From Aquatica leii (lineage: Eukaryota; Arthropoda; Insecta; Coleoptera; Lampyridae), in contig CM069433.1 of assembly GCA_035610365.1 (NCBI GenBank), forward strand, positions 127,676,545-127,740,544: a stretch of 64,000 nt of DNA, read 5' to 3'. Below, piece after piece: positions 34,623 through 45,301 of the stretch. Position numbers and translations under genes: made by a program. The notes beneath the pieces are model-generated. The model was not told the DNA's origin and made no database searches. It saw only the letters and a list, made by a program, of their open reading frames with translations. How positions within the stretch are numbered: position 1 is the stretch's first letter; each line of letters begins with the position of its first letter.

Positions 34623-35289
34623 ATTCTTGTGAAAATTGTTACGTTTTCTTTTAATTAGTAACGTTCTCAAATGAACGCACCAGTTAAGAATTTATTCACT
34701 AACGTTTTGCAACGTAAATATAAAATGTGCCTCTACAATGAGATGCGGGATTGAACTAAGTCCAAAGTTTAACAAACGCTTTACGTGCATTTGGCTTTCT
34801 TGTCAACTTGTCTTTTTTAGTTGCTACGCACATGTAAGTTGTACGCTGCTATAACAATTTAGATTTAAATGGTCAACTCTTAGCTTGGTAAGTTTTCTAA
34901 TCCACATTTTATTGTTGCTAACTTAGACAAATATTTACAGAGGGTTTTTTTTTCTATCTTTCCGATTTTCTTTATTTCTCTTGGCTGCTTGCTTCCTAAA
35001 TGTAACCGTTTCCAAAGAATAAAAGGGTACAAGATGGCGGGTGAAAGTCAACGTCGTACATCTCTCACGTTCACTTAACTTACTGAATATTGTTTAATTG
35101 TATTTAAGCGTATTTAATATTACTTAATTTGTTTGGATTACTCTACGAGTAATTACTGAAAATTTGTTTCGACAATGATTGTACCGAGGGAAATTACTCC
35201 CTAACGGTAGAAATTACTAACTTTCTTTAATTTGTGTTCTGACTCTTATGTATTTAGAGTCCATATTAACTTATGTCTAATTTGTTTAC

Positions 35290-35320
<31 letters not shown>

Positions 35321-35860
35321 TATTTTTATATCTATTGTATCCTTAAGTAGTTAAGTATATTTACTGTGTTCCTTGATTTCTTTGATTGGCTTTGGTAATT
35401 TAGCCAGAATTAAAAGTGTTAATTCAAAATAAACTACCTGGCGCCTGTATCTCTGGGTATTTTCTAAATCTCTTAAGTATCAAAGTGCATACTATTTTTT
35501 TTTTTTTTGATTATATAAGCTATCTTCAAATTCGGCTGCATTATTATTTCTCACCTACTTCCCCTCTCCTGAGCTAGGGCAATATTTCTTGACTATTAAT
35601 TCCAATTGGAATTCTGCATCTATTATTACTACCCCACTGCAGCTGGTAGGGGTTTGTAATAAAATGGTTTGATGTTATCATGAGAATCAAATCAGAACAT
35701 GCTCACAAGAATCGTGCGGTAAATAAGCTACAATGGACCTGTAATTTAAATGTAATTAGCTTTGTTCATATTTAAAGAATTTAAGAAAGTGTTTTCATTT
35801 ATTTACAAAACATTCATTTGCATTTGCTACTTCGTAGTGTAAAGATCTAGTTGATTTTTA
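34623..35860. other. AT-rich, with (AT)n microsatellite
   Basis: No gene recognised. A perfect AT tract lies at about 35289-35317. Confidence 0.5.
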
Positions 35861-35862
35861 TA

Positions 35863-36481
35863 ATGCCTAGACTTTTTCAACCTTTAGAACCTTTAGAGTT
35901 CGAGCTACAGGTTTATATAAAGGCCGATTGTCTACAAATGAAATTGCGCAACAAGGTGCTGTTTCGGAAAGTAATATTTAAATTAAATATATTTTGAATC
36001 TTATGTCAACTGCAAAATATACATTACTTAGTAGAACATATGCATTTCCAGATAAATGATAAATGGACGCATGACAGGAGTAGCTTATGTCAACATTTTG
36101 GAACATGTCATGCTTCCGTCTGTCGTTCTCTATGCCGAACTTGAACAAATTGTCTTCGTGCCAGGAATAATAGTTCTGTGCATACATAACACGTTGTGAG
36201 TGGATGGTTTGCTACACATCCAGAAATAATTCAATTACGCTGACCAACTAAATTCTCTGATTTCAACGTCATTGAACATTTATGGGGAAATATAGTACAG
36301 AGATGGAACAATGGAGGTGAAAATAATTTGAGGAGTCTAAATGTTTTAGACAGACATGTGAATACAGTTTGGAACCAGCTTCGTGGAACGAGATTGTGCA
36401 AAAAAATTAGTTCAATCTATGCCAAATAGATTGAATGAAGTAATACTGAAAACTCATGGACTCATTATTAAAGACTTGTAA
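35863..36481 (+). pseudogene. Tc1-like transposase, internally deleted
   Basis: It starts MPRLFQPLEPLEF, then in a shifted frame RATGLYKGRLSTNEIAQQGA (helix-turn-helix). After an internal deletion comes YVNILEHVMLPSV, matching the Y-x-x-IL-x-x-x-x-P segment before the second catalytic D. The end reads FSDFNVIEHLWGNIVQRWNN and continues to MPNRLNEVILKTHG, the classical Tc1 C-terminus (SPDLNPIENxWG... R...VI...G). At about 620 bp it is roughly half of full length, and it has several frameshifts. Confidence 0.75.
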
Positions 36482-37726
36482 ATTAATATAGTTACATATA
36501 TTTGGCTTGCAAAATTTTATTTTTATTGTACTCATTAATAAAAACTCATGTAAATCAGTATAGTCATATTTAGCATGTAGTATTTTTCAGATTACAAGTG
36601 TCCCTATAGAATATAGTTATATTAAATTCACATACCTATAATTTTTATTATTTTTAAATTGTTTAATTAATCATAATTTGAAGACTAATTTAATAGAAAT
36701 TGAAAACTTTTATTTTTTACTTTTGCATTTAATTTGTTGTTTCTTATTGTTGTAAGAAGGAATTTATGAATAACATTTTTTTTTGCAAAATCACCAAGCT
36801 TCTTGCTAATTTAATTGTTGCCATATTTGTTACCGCTGCCAAGATGCTCATAGTACCCTTTCCATATTGTTATAGTTTTAAATGTTTTTAATGTTGTATA
36901 TGTTTTACTTTTTTTATTATTAGCTTTCAAAGTTATAAGTGCTTTATTTTCTTGCGGTTTTTAATCTTATTTATCTAAAAGTAAATTTGTCAGAGGGTAG
37001 ATTCAAAAACTTAAAAAACAGAAAAGAAAAAAAATTGTTAAGTAACAGTAATCCGGACGTTATTAAAAGTAAATCACATCTTTAAGTGGTTGGAAATTGT
37101 CTGACATTATTACACAAAAAGAATGTTAATGCATTGTTTGTTGTTACCTAAAAAGTTCCATCGAGCAACAATGGAATGCCATTATTCAATGCGAAAAAAT
37201 AATAGAGAATAATGTCACAGTCTATCCGCTTCCAACTAAATTTACCTATTTTGTTTGTTTTGATCACGAAAGAATCGTAACGCTCGGTGCAAGGGTTTTA
37301 TTAAGTCGCGCTTGCGTAAATCATAATAAACAAACCCAAAGCAAATACGCACAAAAAAATTATAATACCGGGGAGGAATAAAGGAGATGCTAAAAAGGCT
37401 TACGTAGATTCAAGAAAACTTAGAGAGATGGAAAGAAACTTGGAAAATAATACATCCGAAACAAAACAAAATTAAAGATTCAAAACGTTATATAGAAAAT
37501 TTAAGAAGCGTGAACAAATAAATTAAAAAGTAAAAAATCATGAAATGGAGACACAAAAATTAAATTCAAAACATAGTAACAAAGCTGGAGAACTGGTGAA
37601 CTCACGACTGATGCTGAAGAAGAAACAAAAAAATTTATACAAATATGAAATATCAAATATATTACATATTATTCTAACACAAGAATATGATATCCCAGAA
37701 GAGTAACAATAAGACCAAGTTTGGGT
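36482..37726. other. AT-rich, nothing recognised
   Basis: No gene recognised. A lysine/glutamate-rich open stretch around 37380-37500 is low-complexity. Confidence 0.5.
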
Positions 37727-37852
37727 TCAGGGCAATTTCCCGAAGACAATTTCCCGTATACATATGACGGAAAGGCAAATTAATCGTACGGACAATTCGT
37801 CGAACGGACAATTCACCGAATGTACAATTTACCGAATAAACCATTTACCCAA
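37727..37852. repeat. Short-period CAATTxxCCGAA repeat array
   Basis: Seven or so degenerate copies of (G)GACAATTTCCCGAA / GGACAATTCGTCGAAC / GTACAATTTACCGAAT lie head to tail with ~15 bp spacing. Arrays of this type (CAATTCGCCGAA-like) occur at the ends of some insect Mutator-like elements. It lies beside a FLYWCH transposon coding scrap, which supports that reading. Confidence 0.6.
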
Positions 37853-37861
37853 TTCACTTGA

Positions 37862-38165
37862 AACTGTGCAAAAATTTCTTGGATATATTCAGATTCGTAA
37901 AGGACTTCTTTTGATTTTGTTGTGTCAAAAAATTCTGAACTCTACTAACAGTTTTTGCCACTTCGAGATCAGCAGAACTTGCGGCATGATTATAATCGGC
38001 AGGATAATTCACAATAACTTCGATACTGAAAGCACTTGCAGTACATTTCTTATATTGCTCACACAGTCAATAACTTTTATCACCAACGGTTTTGTCTTTC
38101 TCAACAGGCAACCATCAATTTTTAGTTTTCGTTTGCCCTTCTTGCTTTGAACGTACTGCAGAGCC
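37862..38165 (-). pseudogene. FLYWCH-type Mutator-like ORF, N-terminal remnant
   Basis: The reverse strand starts MALQYVQSKKGKRKLKIDG, the usual opening of insect FLYWCH zinc-finger transposon proteins (S-x-K-G-x-x-x-L-x-x-x-G-x-x-Y). After a frameshift it reads CEQYKKCTASAFS, then DYNHAASSADLEVAKTVSRV, corresponding to the C...C...H-x-H end of the FLYWCH finger and the following helical region. Coding stops at ~37862 and is followed at once by the short-repeat array, so the transposase core is deleted. I infer an internally deleted, MITE-like derivative. Confidence 0.65.
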
Positions 38166-38991
38166 ATTTTAATTATTCAACGTTAGACAAAATAATATGG
38201 ATTTTTAGAATAATTCAGCTTATACATCTCACTTTCTAGTAGTAGTTAACTGTTAAGTACCAAGCTAATGGGAATGGAATAGGAAACACATTTATCGCAG
38301 TATCATTAAAGTACTGTTATTTATTTCTTGAAATACCACTTTAAACTAATAATGCTGTTTAACATGCCTCATAAAATTCAAATGAGTTACGTAAGTAGAG
38401 TGGAAAGATGCAAAAAATAGAACTTCTTGTCATTGTATCTGTCTTCAAAATTATTTTGAAAAATAATTCCATTTACTTACATTGCATGATTTATAGATAT
38501 GATTCGGTCAATTGTAGTAAACCGGGGACCAAACAGCTGTCCACAGGTCCGAAATGAGAATTTTCCTAAATAGCTTAAAAAAATTTGCACTTTCAGTACA
38601 GTTAAAAGATTCATGGTGCGTTTTAATCAAATAGATTTTTAAAAATTTGTGGTTATAATATTCACTATCTAACAAACAACTTCATAAGAAAGATAAATTA
38701 CCTATTGTTAGCTGTCTGTGGTATACTGCTTCTAAATGCATGTGCAGGCTTGGAAACCCAAGTTCGGATCCTCAAACGTTGTGTCACGTGGTGTTATCTA
38801 GATCAAAAGAAATAATTATTATAATCCTCACAAAAGTTTCCACTAAGTCAGAAGTCTTCCTATTATTTTATGGATAAGATCCTTCAAAACTCTATTAAAA
38901 AGTTGATTATGATAAAACTACTTCATTTCAAAATCATAATAACAAAATTAGTAAAATTTTGTTTAATAATGGACACATTATATTTTTTATA
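38166..38991. other. AT-rich, nothing recognised
   Basis: No supportable gene. A tRNA-T-arm-like string near 38760 was considered and not supported. Confidence 0.45.
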
Positions 38992-39066
38992 AGTGTACGC
39001 CTCGATTTTCTTTGTAATGTATATAATTTATATGTTAAAAAATTTTATTGCTATTAATTGGGGTAA
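38992..39066 (+). repeat. Direct repeat copy 1 (GTGTACGCCTCG)
   Basis: Starts TATAAGTGTACGCCTCGATT and ends in TATTAATTGGGG. A second copy lies at 40837-40912 in the same orientation, about 75-80% similar by eye. The pair brackets the PLE scrap, the 18S fragment and the microsatellite. Confidence 0.6.
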
Positions 39067-39139
39067 AAAAAATCAAATAACATATTTTTCTTATTTAATT
39101 ATAATTTAAAAAATTCATATCAATTGTTGGATAAAATCA

Positions 39140-39520
39140 ATAACGTCACAGTACCTACAGGCTACATACTCGTTTCGTTTGATGACATTTCTTTATTTCT
39201 TAACATCACAACATAATTAGTTGTTAGCTTAATTATTAAGCATTGGTTTGACATAAGCAGTTTTACCACACTTAATATGAGTGAGTTTATTTCAATCATT
39301 GAGTTTTTATTTATGTCGAGTTCACATATAAAGATGACCAATTCCTATAAATTTTTGGAACAGCTAATAAAACATAAGTACATATTAATAGGCTGATATA
39401 CTAAACCAATGGCATCTAGTAGAATTTTAAATTATTTTTCAAAACATCCACAAAACCAAAAAATTAATTCAATTAAAACAATGAAAAATAAAATTCTTAA
39501 ACTTAGTAGGGTTCAATACT
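39140..39520 (+). pseudogene. Penelope-like RT scrap, internally deleted
   Basis: Forward frames read TGYILVSFDDISLFLNIT, then a segment like the RT palm approach (IIKHWFDI...F-x-SIIEFLF). After a deletion that removes YVDD, they give YTKPMASSRILNYFSKHPQN and MKNKILKLSRVQY, the region just before GIY-YIG. The W of WYTKP is a TGA stop. It is an old remnant of the same PLE group seen elsewhere in the window. Confidence 0.75.
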
Positions 39521-39726
39521 AAAAATATTCACTTATATGTATGTATTCAAACGTCGTGTTTAGTGACAGTATTATGTATATCAGTCAAATGACAAATTGA
39601 CAGCAATAGTCGAACTGAATACATGTTAAAACAATGATTGATATAATTAATTACAAAAAAAAAGAAATAACAGATACTTGGCGCGAAAGACTACCGTGTA
39701 TCCGGATGCACCCCACGCTTTTAACT

Positions 39727-39960
39727 CTGAATTTAGTGATTTTGTTTATAATTATATATTATTGCTCTGAATTTAATAATTTTGTTTGTAATTATAAATT
39801 ATTTTCTTTTTTTTTAGTTCGGTTATTTATAAAAGCGTGTTTTTTTAGTTTTTTTAAACTATTATTTATTTTCTATTTTTTAGTTCGGGTACCTATAAAA
39901 GCGTGTTTTTTCAATTTTCTAAGCTATCAGTTATTTTCCGTATTTTAATTCGATTTATCA
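39727..39960 (+). repeat. Tandem T-rich repeats
   Basis: Two adjacent duplications: (GCT)CTGAATTTA(G/A)T(G/A)ATTTTGTTT starting ~39723 and ~39766, and TAGTTCGG(T/G)TA..TATAAAAGCGTGTTTTTT starting ~39816 and ~39883. A third ATAAAAGCGTGTT occurs at ~40650. Nothing coding. Confidence 0.6.
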
Positions 39961-40051
39961 ATAATCAATTTTTGCGGACATGTGATTATGAAATATCTTA
40001 CGAACTAAAAACGTATTGGAAACAGTAGTTATCGACAGTAAGACCTTATTT

Positions 40052-40172
40052 CTCGGGGAGGGAACCTGAGAAACAGCTATCACATCCAAGGCAGGCAGCG
40101 GGCGCGCAAATTACCTGCTCCGACACGAAGTGGTAATAGTGAAATACACTGGAACGATTTAAACGCGATCGG
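40052..40172 (+). pseudogene. 18S rRNA fragment
   Basis: The forward strand contains GGGAACCTGAGAAACAGCTA then CACATCCAAGGCAGGCAGCG and GGCGCGCAAATTACC. This matches the universally conserved 18S rRNA segment (GGGAGCCTGAGAAACGGCTACCACATCC...GGCAGCAGGCGCGCAAATTACCC) with several substitutions. Similarity fades through CGACACGAAGTGGTAATAGT, and TACACT...TTTAA..ATC further on may be 18S after a ~50 bp deletion. It is a dispersed fragment, not a gene. Confidence 0.8.
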
Positions 40173-40549
40173 GCTTTTTTCCATATTTATAGTTAATGGA
40201 TGTTCCAGATTTCTGTCCTGATTATCTTGTTGTGAATAAAAAGCCGTTCCTGAATTACTAGAATCCTCAAAACCTACGTGAGTGTAAGGAGCAAACACGA
40301 TGAGAACGCAGCTATCTTGAAATAGTCTTAGGCTTTGTCGAGATGCACGCCTGCGCAGTTCACGCGCTCTGTCTTTGTCACTCTCATGCAGAGGATCCCT
40401 AAAGAAATCAAGCAATCCTGACGATCCTAATTAGGATAATAAAAACTTTTTAATGAATTATTGCATTGTCATCGGTCCGTGAAACGCATGCAAAGTTTCA
40501 AGTTAATCAAACACCTGGAAACCGCTGAAAATTAAGCTCAAAGATTCCG

Positions 40550-40550
<1 letters not shown>
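40173..40550. other. GC-richer stretch, unassigned
   Basis: Noticeably more GC than its surroundings, with CpGs. A reverse-strand open frame (40415-40080) crosses the 18S fragment, so it is not taken as a gene. It may be part of a transposon or promoter-like sequence that I do not recognise. Confidence 0.35.
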
Positions 40551-40580
<30 letters not shown>

Positions 40581-40639
40581 CATACATACATACATACATA
40601 CATACATACATACATACATACATACATACATACATACAT
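40551..40639 (+). repeat. (TACA)n microsatellite
   Basis: About 22 perfect tandem copies of the tetranucleotide TACA. Perfect purity over 89 bp indicates a young, probably polymorphic tract. Confidence 0.98.
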
Positions 40640-40836
40640 CCCGAACTAATAAAAGCGTGTTAATTAAAAACTAATATCAAACTATAACTAACAAATTAAT
40701 TAATAATTCGATTACATATTAAAAATTAAATTTCACAGTGTATTTATTTTGATGGTACGCCAATATTCATAACCGTTAGTAATTCTTTCACTTATCTGTC
40801 AAGGTTTTCAATAATTTTTGTATATTTCATTATTTA

Positions 40837-40912
40837 TAAGTGTACGCCTCGATTTTGTTTTGTAATGTTTAAAATAATTTCATGTTAAAAATTGTGTTCT
40901 TATTAATTGGTG
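40837..40912 (+). repeat. Direct repeat copy 2 (GTGTACGCCTCG)
   Basis: Second copy of the repeat at 38992-39066, ending 15-20 bp before the inverted repeat of the next DNA transposon. Confidence 0.6.
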
Positions 40913-40928
40913 TGTAATTTTATTAAAG

Positions 40929-42821
40929 TCCTCGCAATTTAACTTTCGATGCACGTCATTAACGTCAGTGACGTATTATTCAACCATGTTGTCGGTATTA
41001 TGCACTAGCTGAATTTGTTTTGATTTTATTTTGTAGGTTAAGATTGTAGTAAATATGTAAGTCAATGAAAATGCGATATTTTGAATGCTTTCTTTAACAA
41101 TTATTTGTATCTATCTCTAGCAATACAACATTTTAAATATTACTTCTACATTTTAGACAACTTTTTCATTTTTACTTAAATTGATTTATCTATCCTGGTG
41201 TAAATACATATTTTACATGGAAAGCATTCACAATGTACCTAGAATTGTCACTTGAGCATGAAAACATATTTTTTAGATTTGTTTGAACAAAGAATTATAA
41301 CTTTAAAAACCGTCATTATCACTATCGTTCTCAAAATTAATTATTAATGGTGCTACATCATCAACATCAAATTGTATTTCTCGGTCCCAATATATTAATG
41401 ATCTTCTCTGTGTGTTCAATGCTGTCTGCCCATACTTTTGGGGTTACAGTTGTCAACGATTCTTTCCACATATTTTTACAATTTTCAGTGCTTTTACCGT
41501 CTCTTCCTATATGTTTGTTGTAATAACTTTTTGAAATATCCCATATAAACTCAATTGGGTTAAACATACAATGATATGGCGGCAATCTTAATACCTTGTG
41601 GCTGTATTTTTCTGCTAATTCATCAGCAACGTATACTTTTGGAGGTTTATTCCTTAAATTTATATATTTTATTAACTTACAATAAAATAATAAAAAAACT
41701 TACGACCAAACTTTCGCAAGAAGTTCACATTTTAAAAAATTATATTCAAATGGAATATTATGGTTTCTTAACCATTCTTGCACTCTTTTTCCACGAGGTA
41801 TTGCGAATTTTTGTAGCAAGTGCACTATGATATGAGGCATTGTCCAATACAATCACGGAAGGTTTTTGTAAATTTTTTAACAGTTGGTTTTCAAACCAAT
41901 ACATAAAGTTTTTTTGATTCATTTCACCGTGGTAATTTTTATTACCAGCATGCAAAACTATGTATCTAAGAACATAAAAGGTCAGTTCATACTTCAAACA
42001 AAATAGTAAATATTACCTTTTACCGTCAACTTTTGTGGTCTTAACGGTTCGCAAGTCATCGTTTTGCCATGATCGACTTACAGTACCATAATTTTTATAT
42101 AAGATCGTAAGAAACGAATTCGTTTTAGTGCAACATCAGATAATTCCATTAATCCTCTTCGAGGATTGTCCTTTTTCCAAGAAAATCCAATTTTTTTAAA
42201 ACAGTATGTAAAGACCTTGGGCAGTCTTCAAATAATTTATCTTTGGTCAGTTTTTTCCACAATAACTGTACCGTAATGTGTTCTTCTGAAAGTAATAATG
42301 TCAATAAACTTACAGGTTAACATAATCATGTAAATTTACTGTTTTCATACATTCTGTATTTTACATTACGAATTACGTTTTCAGTAAAAGTTTCTAGATT
42401 TGTAACAGGTTTACTACGTTTACGTTTTTTAGAAGATCTAAGAACCTCGTTGTTACTGATATCAAGGGACCACCATTATCTTGTTCAAGCTCAAAATACT
42501 TAATTAAAGAAGCAATGAGCTCCTTTCCACGACTTTCTAAAAAGTTCTTAGGCATGATTATTTAACAAAAAACGCAGAATTTTTCTTATAAGTACAGTTT
42601 TGTATAAAAAAAAACTATAGAAAATAACGAGCACTTTGACGTAAAAACACAAATTAATTTTGACATATGTCAACAACGCTGCAACTGTATTAAGCACACT
42701 AACAATTTGACAACAAAAAAATTCCATAAGACAATTCGGTATTTATTTAATTTTTACTATAAATAGGGTGGTATGAATTTTACGTCATTAATGACGTGCA
42801 TCGAAAGTTAAGTTGCGAGAA
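40929..42821 (-). mobile_element. DDE transposon with TIRs and introns
   Basis: The left end GTCCTCGCAATTTAACTTTC (from 40929) matches the inverse of the right end, which reads GTTCTCGCAACTTAACTTTC when reversed from 42821. Both continue into GATGCACGTCATTAA and then TGACGTA after a short indel on the left. The repeats are ~40-45 bp and contain a near-palindrome, GCACGTCATTAATGACGTGC. A possible TA lies at each border but is not certain. Inside is a multi-exon transposase on the reverse strand. Confidence 0.8.
41303..42555 (-). pseudogene. Tc1-related transposase with introns
   Basis: From an ATG at 42555 (MPKNFLESRGKELIASL) reverse-strand exons read: KRKRSKPVTNLETFTENVIR; after an intron ending TTACTTTCAG, EEHITVQLLWKKLTKDKLFE and CPRSLHTVLKKIGFSWKKD, then RRGLMELSDVALKRIRFLR. 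After a second intron (GTAATATTTAC...TTCTTAG, ~41968-42018) come IVLHAGNKNYHGEMNQ and SVIVLDNASYHSAL. After a third (GTAAGTTTTTTT...AAATTTAAG, ~41650-41702) come VYVADELAEKYSHKVLRLPP and CMFNPIEFIWDISKSYYNKH. The acidic tail ends at ~41303. This fits a widespread insect DDE family in which VxDNASYHS holds the second D and NPIE the E. The part bearing the first catalytic D appears deleted, and frameshifts lie near 42450 and 41378. Confidence 0.8.
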
Positions 42822-42823
42822 CT

Positions 42824-45300
42824 ATACTAATTATTGTTTTTAAATTGTATAGACGAAACGTTGCCTTAACAACAGATAAAGGTTGTTTTTATCGTTGCCG
42901 TTTTTCCACTCCGAAGGATCCTATTCATAAAATAGGAAAACTTTTGATGAATTACATCACACGAAAATCGTTATGAGAAAAAAACAAATTGCGCTTATAA
43001 AAAAGAAAAAAATGAATAGTAAAAAATTCAAATTAGTAGAATTCATTTTTGTGTTTTAAACAAAAGGTAAACGCAGCTTCAACACAAATCTGTTTTTGTG
43101 TGTATCTGGACATATAGAAAAAAACAGATCATGGTGTGGGTTTTGGGTTAAATGAAAATAATATTTTAATGAGTGAGAAATGGTTGTGATTGTCAGTGAG
43201 TATGACAGTTTATCCATACGAGTTGGCAATGCACATTCCGAACGAATTATACACTATACTTCTTCTACGACTATATATTTCATTATTTATCAAAGTAAAA
43301 TTGAAATAAAACTTTTTTATAAATAATGACGCGGAAAATATATAACCTAAATTAAAAAATTTGTGTTGGTAGGTAATACCTAAAAGATGCTACTGATTCC
43401 TCCAATCACAATTAAGAAATTATGTCAACAAAACATATTTGTCATCAGTTCTTTTAATCCTGTTAATGATTTCCTTTTAAAAATTAAATATTTTTCTAGT
43501 ACGACTTATTGTGTGTATTATTTATTATAAATACCTAGTTCCATTTGTACACAATTAAATAAAATATAAAACAAAAATGTCAATATTAAATAACTGACAT
43601 TTCCAAATAAAACCTGTAAGCTGTTGTTTAAAATATATAAATGCAAATGAAACAAACGCGTTTAATTAAAACGTATTTCTTAGATTCATAAATAAAACCT
43701 AAATTACTTGTTTAAATATTGTACAAAATTAATCATAATTCAGTGCTAGTAATATCCTGCAACATTTATCATATAAAATAAAAAACCTTGTTTGGTACCG
43801 TTTTTGTACATGTAATAAAGTTAATAAATCAAAAACATAGAGCGACTTTCAAACGAAGCTTTCTTTATATTCAAAGTAAATTCGAATTTAAACTTTTTTA
43901 CCATAATTTAATAAACGTGACGTTGTTAGCTCTTGTGCTGAAGAAATGTAAAATTATTTTCCGTTTATCGATCTGTAAACAACTTTATATGCAACTTCTA
44001 AGTAAATTATTATGTTTTTGATGTTTTCATTTTAACGTAGCAGTTGTATGTTTATTTTGATTTTACAGCACTTATTTAGATTTGTATTTTTTTACACAAA
44101 CATTTTTTAAGCGAAACGTGTATTTTTTCTGTTAATTAATCTGTGTAAACTGATTTTTATTTGATACTTCTAAAACTGAATATTGAATTTTGCTTTAAAA
44201 TCTAAGTAATAAAAAGAGATTATTTTTAGAGTTACAATTATTGTATATAACATTAAAACAAATAATGTTTACATTTAGCAACATATTTTGAAACTAATTT
44301 GTTCGTAGAGCTTTTTTATGATCTTAACCTAATCTGGCTTGTTAAAAAACTCTATTATATCTTATATTAAAATGATTAAATTACACTAAGAAAGTATATA
44401 TGCGTTACAGGCAAAATGTAATTAAATGTAGAATTTAAGGCTTTCATAACTGAATAGTAAACAAATTTGGTTTTAATATTGACATCGTTTGATTACAGAA
44501 AAAGTTTTTATTTTAATATAGTCGTTGACTGCTTGATGTTAATAATGTTCGTATTAAAAACAAATATTACATTAAATATTGGTTAAACACATAAAATAAA
44601 CCCTACGTCGGGTAACACACGAATACCTAAACATTTTTTTTAACTTGGAGTTGTTGACCACTCTATTCTCGGCAATTTTGTCATGTCTAACAACAGTTTG
44701 AAATTAAACTAAAGTTAGTGCAAACTTAAATCAGGTGACTTTCAATTATCAAGTTTTTGAGGAATTTATAATATTTTCATTCTTAATTTACATTTTACAC
44801 GAAATAATAAACTGGCTTGAAATTTTAACAAAGATACTCTTAGGGGGAAACTTCCTAAAAATTTTGAGCTTGTTGTCGTATCTATGTATAATAATCGTGT
44901 AAATAGTTAGTTGAAAATAAATTAGCTTGAAAGCCAGTGACAGTGCTTAATTAGAATTGCAAATAAATTAAGGAAAAACTTATAAAGCTTCAAAATAAAA
45001 TAACTTAACTAAGCCGATTTGAAAAAAAAATATAGGGACGATGGCACAATATATCATATATCTATTGGAAGTTGTGGATTACTTTACCATCGATAATAAT
45101 ACGCATTTCTGTATCACTTCTGGGATGATGGTGATTATATGATTTAACAATTGTCTATTGACTATTTTTTTCATTTCTATTACATATTTACTATTATTCT
45201 GATGTCTTTTTATTTTCACATGAGTAATTCAGGAAGTGTTAAAAGTTAAAAAAATTTTAAGTAGCTCGAGTCAAAGATAAACTCAATGAGTTGAACATAA
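42824..45300. other. Long AT-rich stretch, nothing recognised
   Basis: No supportable gene over ~2.5 kb. The last ~100 bases may belong to the gypsy element interrupted by the P-like transposon (a frame reads VARVKDKLNELNIT), but this is weak. Confidence 0.45.
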
Positions 45301-45301
45301 C

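Noticed and set aside
35978..36187. Reverse-strand ORF opposite the Tc1-like relic
   Set aside because: The forward strand reads as Tc1 transposase parts on both sides, so the reverse frame is a shadow.
37727..37852. CRISPR-like array
   Set aside because: Repeats are degenerate, ~15 bp apart without unique spacers, and the setting is a eukaryotic transposon end.
38730..38830. tRNA-like string around GTTCGGATCC
   Set aside because: I could not pair acceptor and anticodon arms; a T-arm-like string alone is not evidence.
40080..40415. Reverse-strand 111-codon open frame
   Set aside because: It runs antisense across a conserved 18S rRNA segment and has no protein motif, so the open frame is a by-product of GC-richer sequence.
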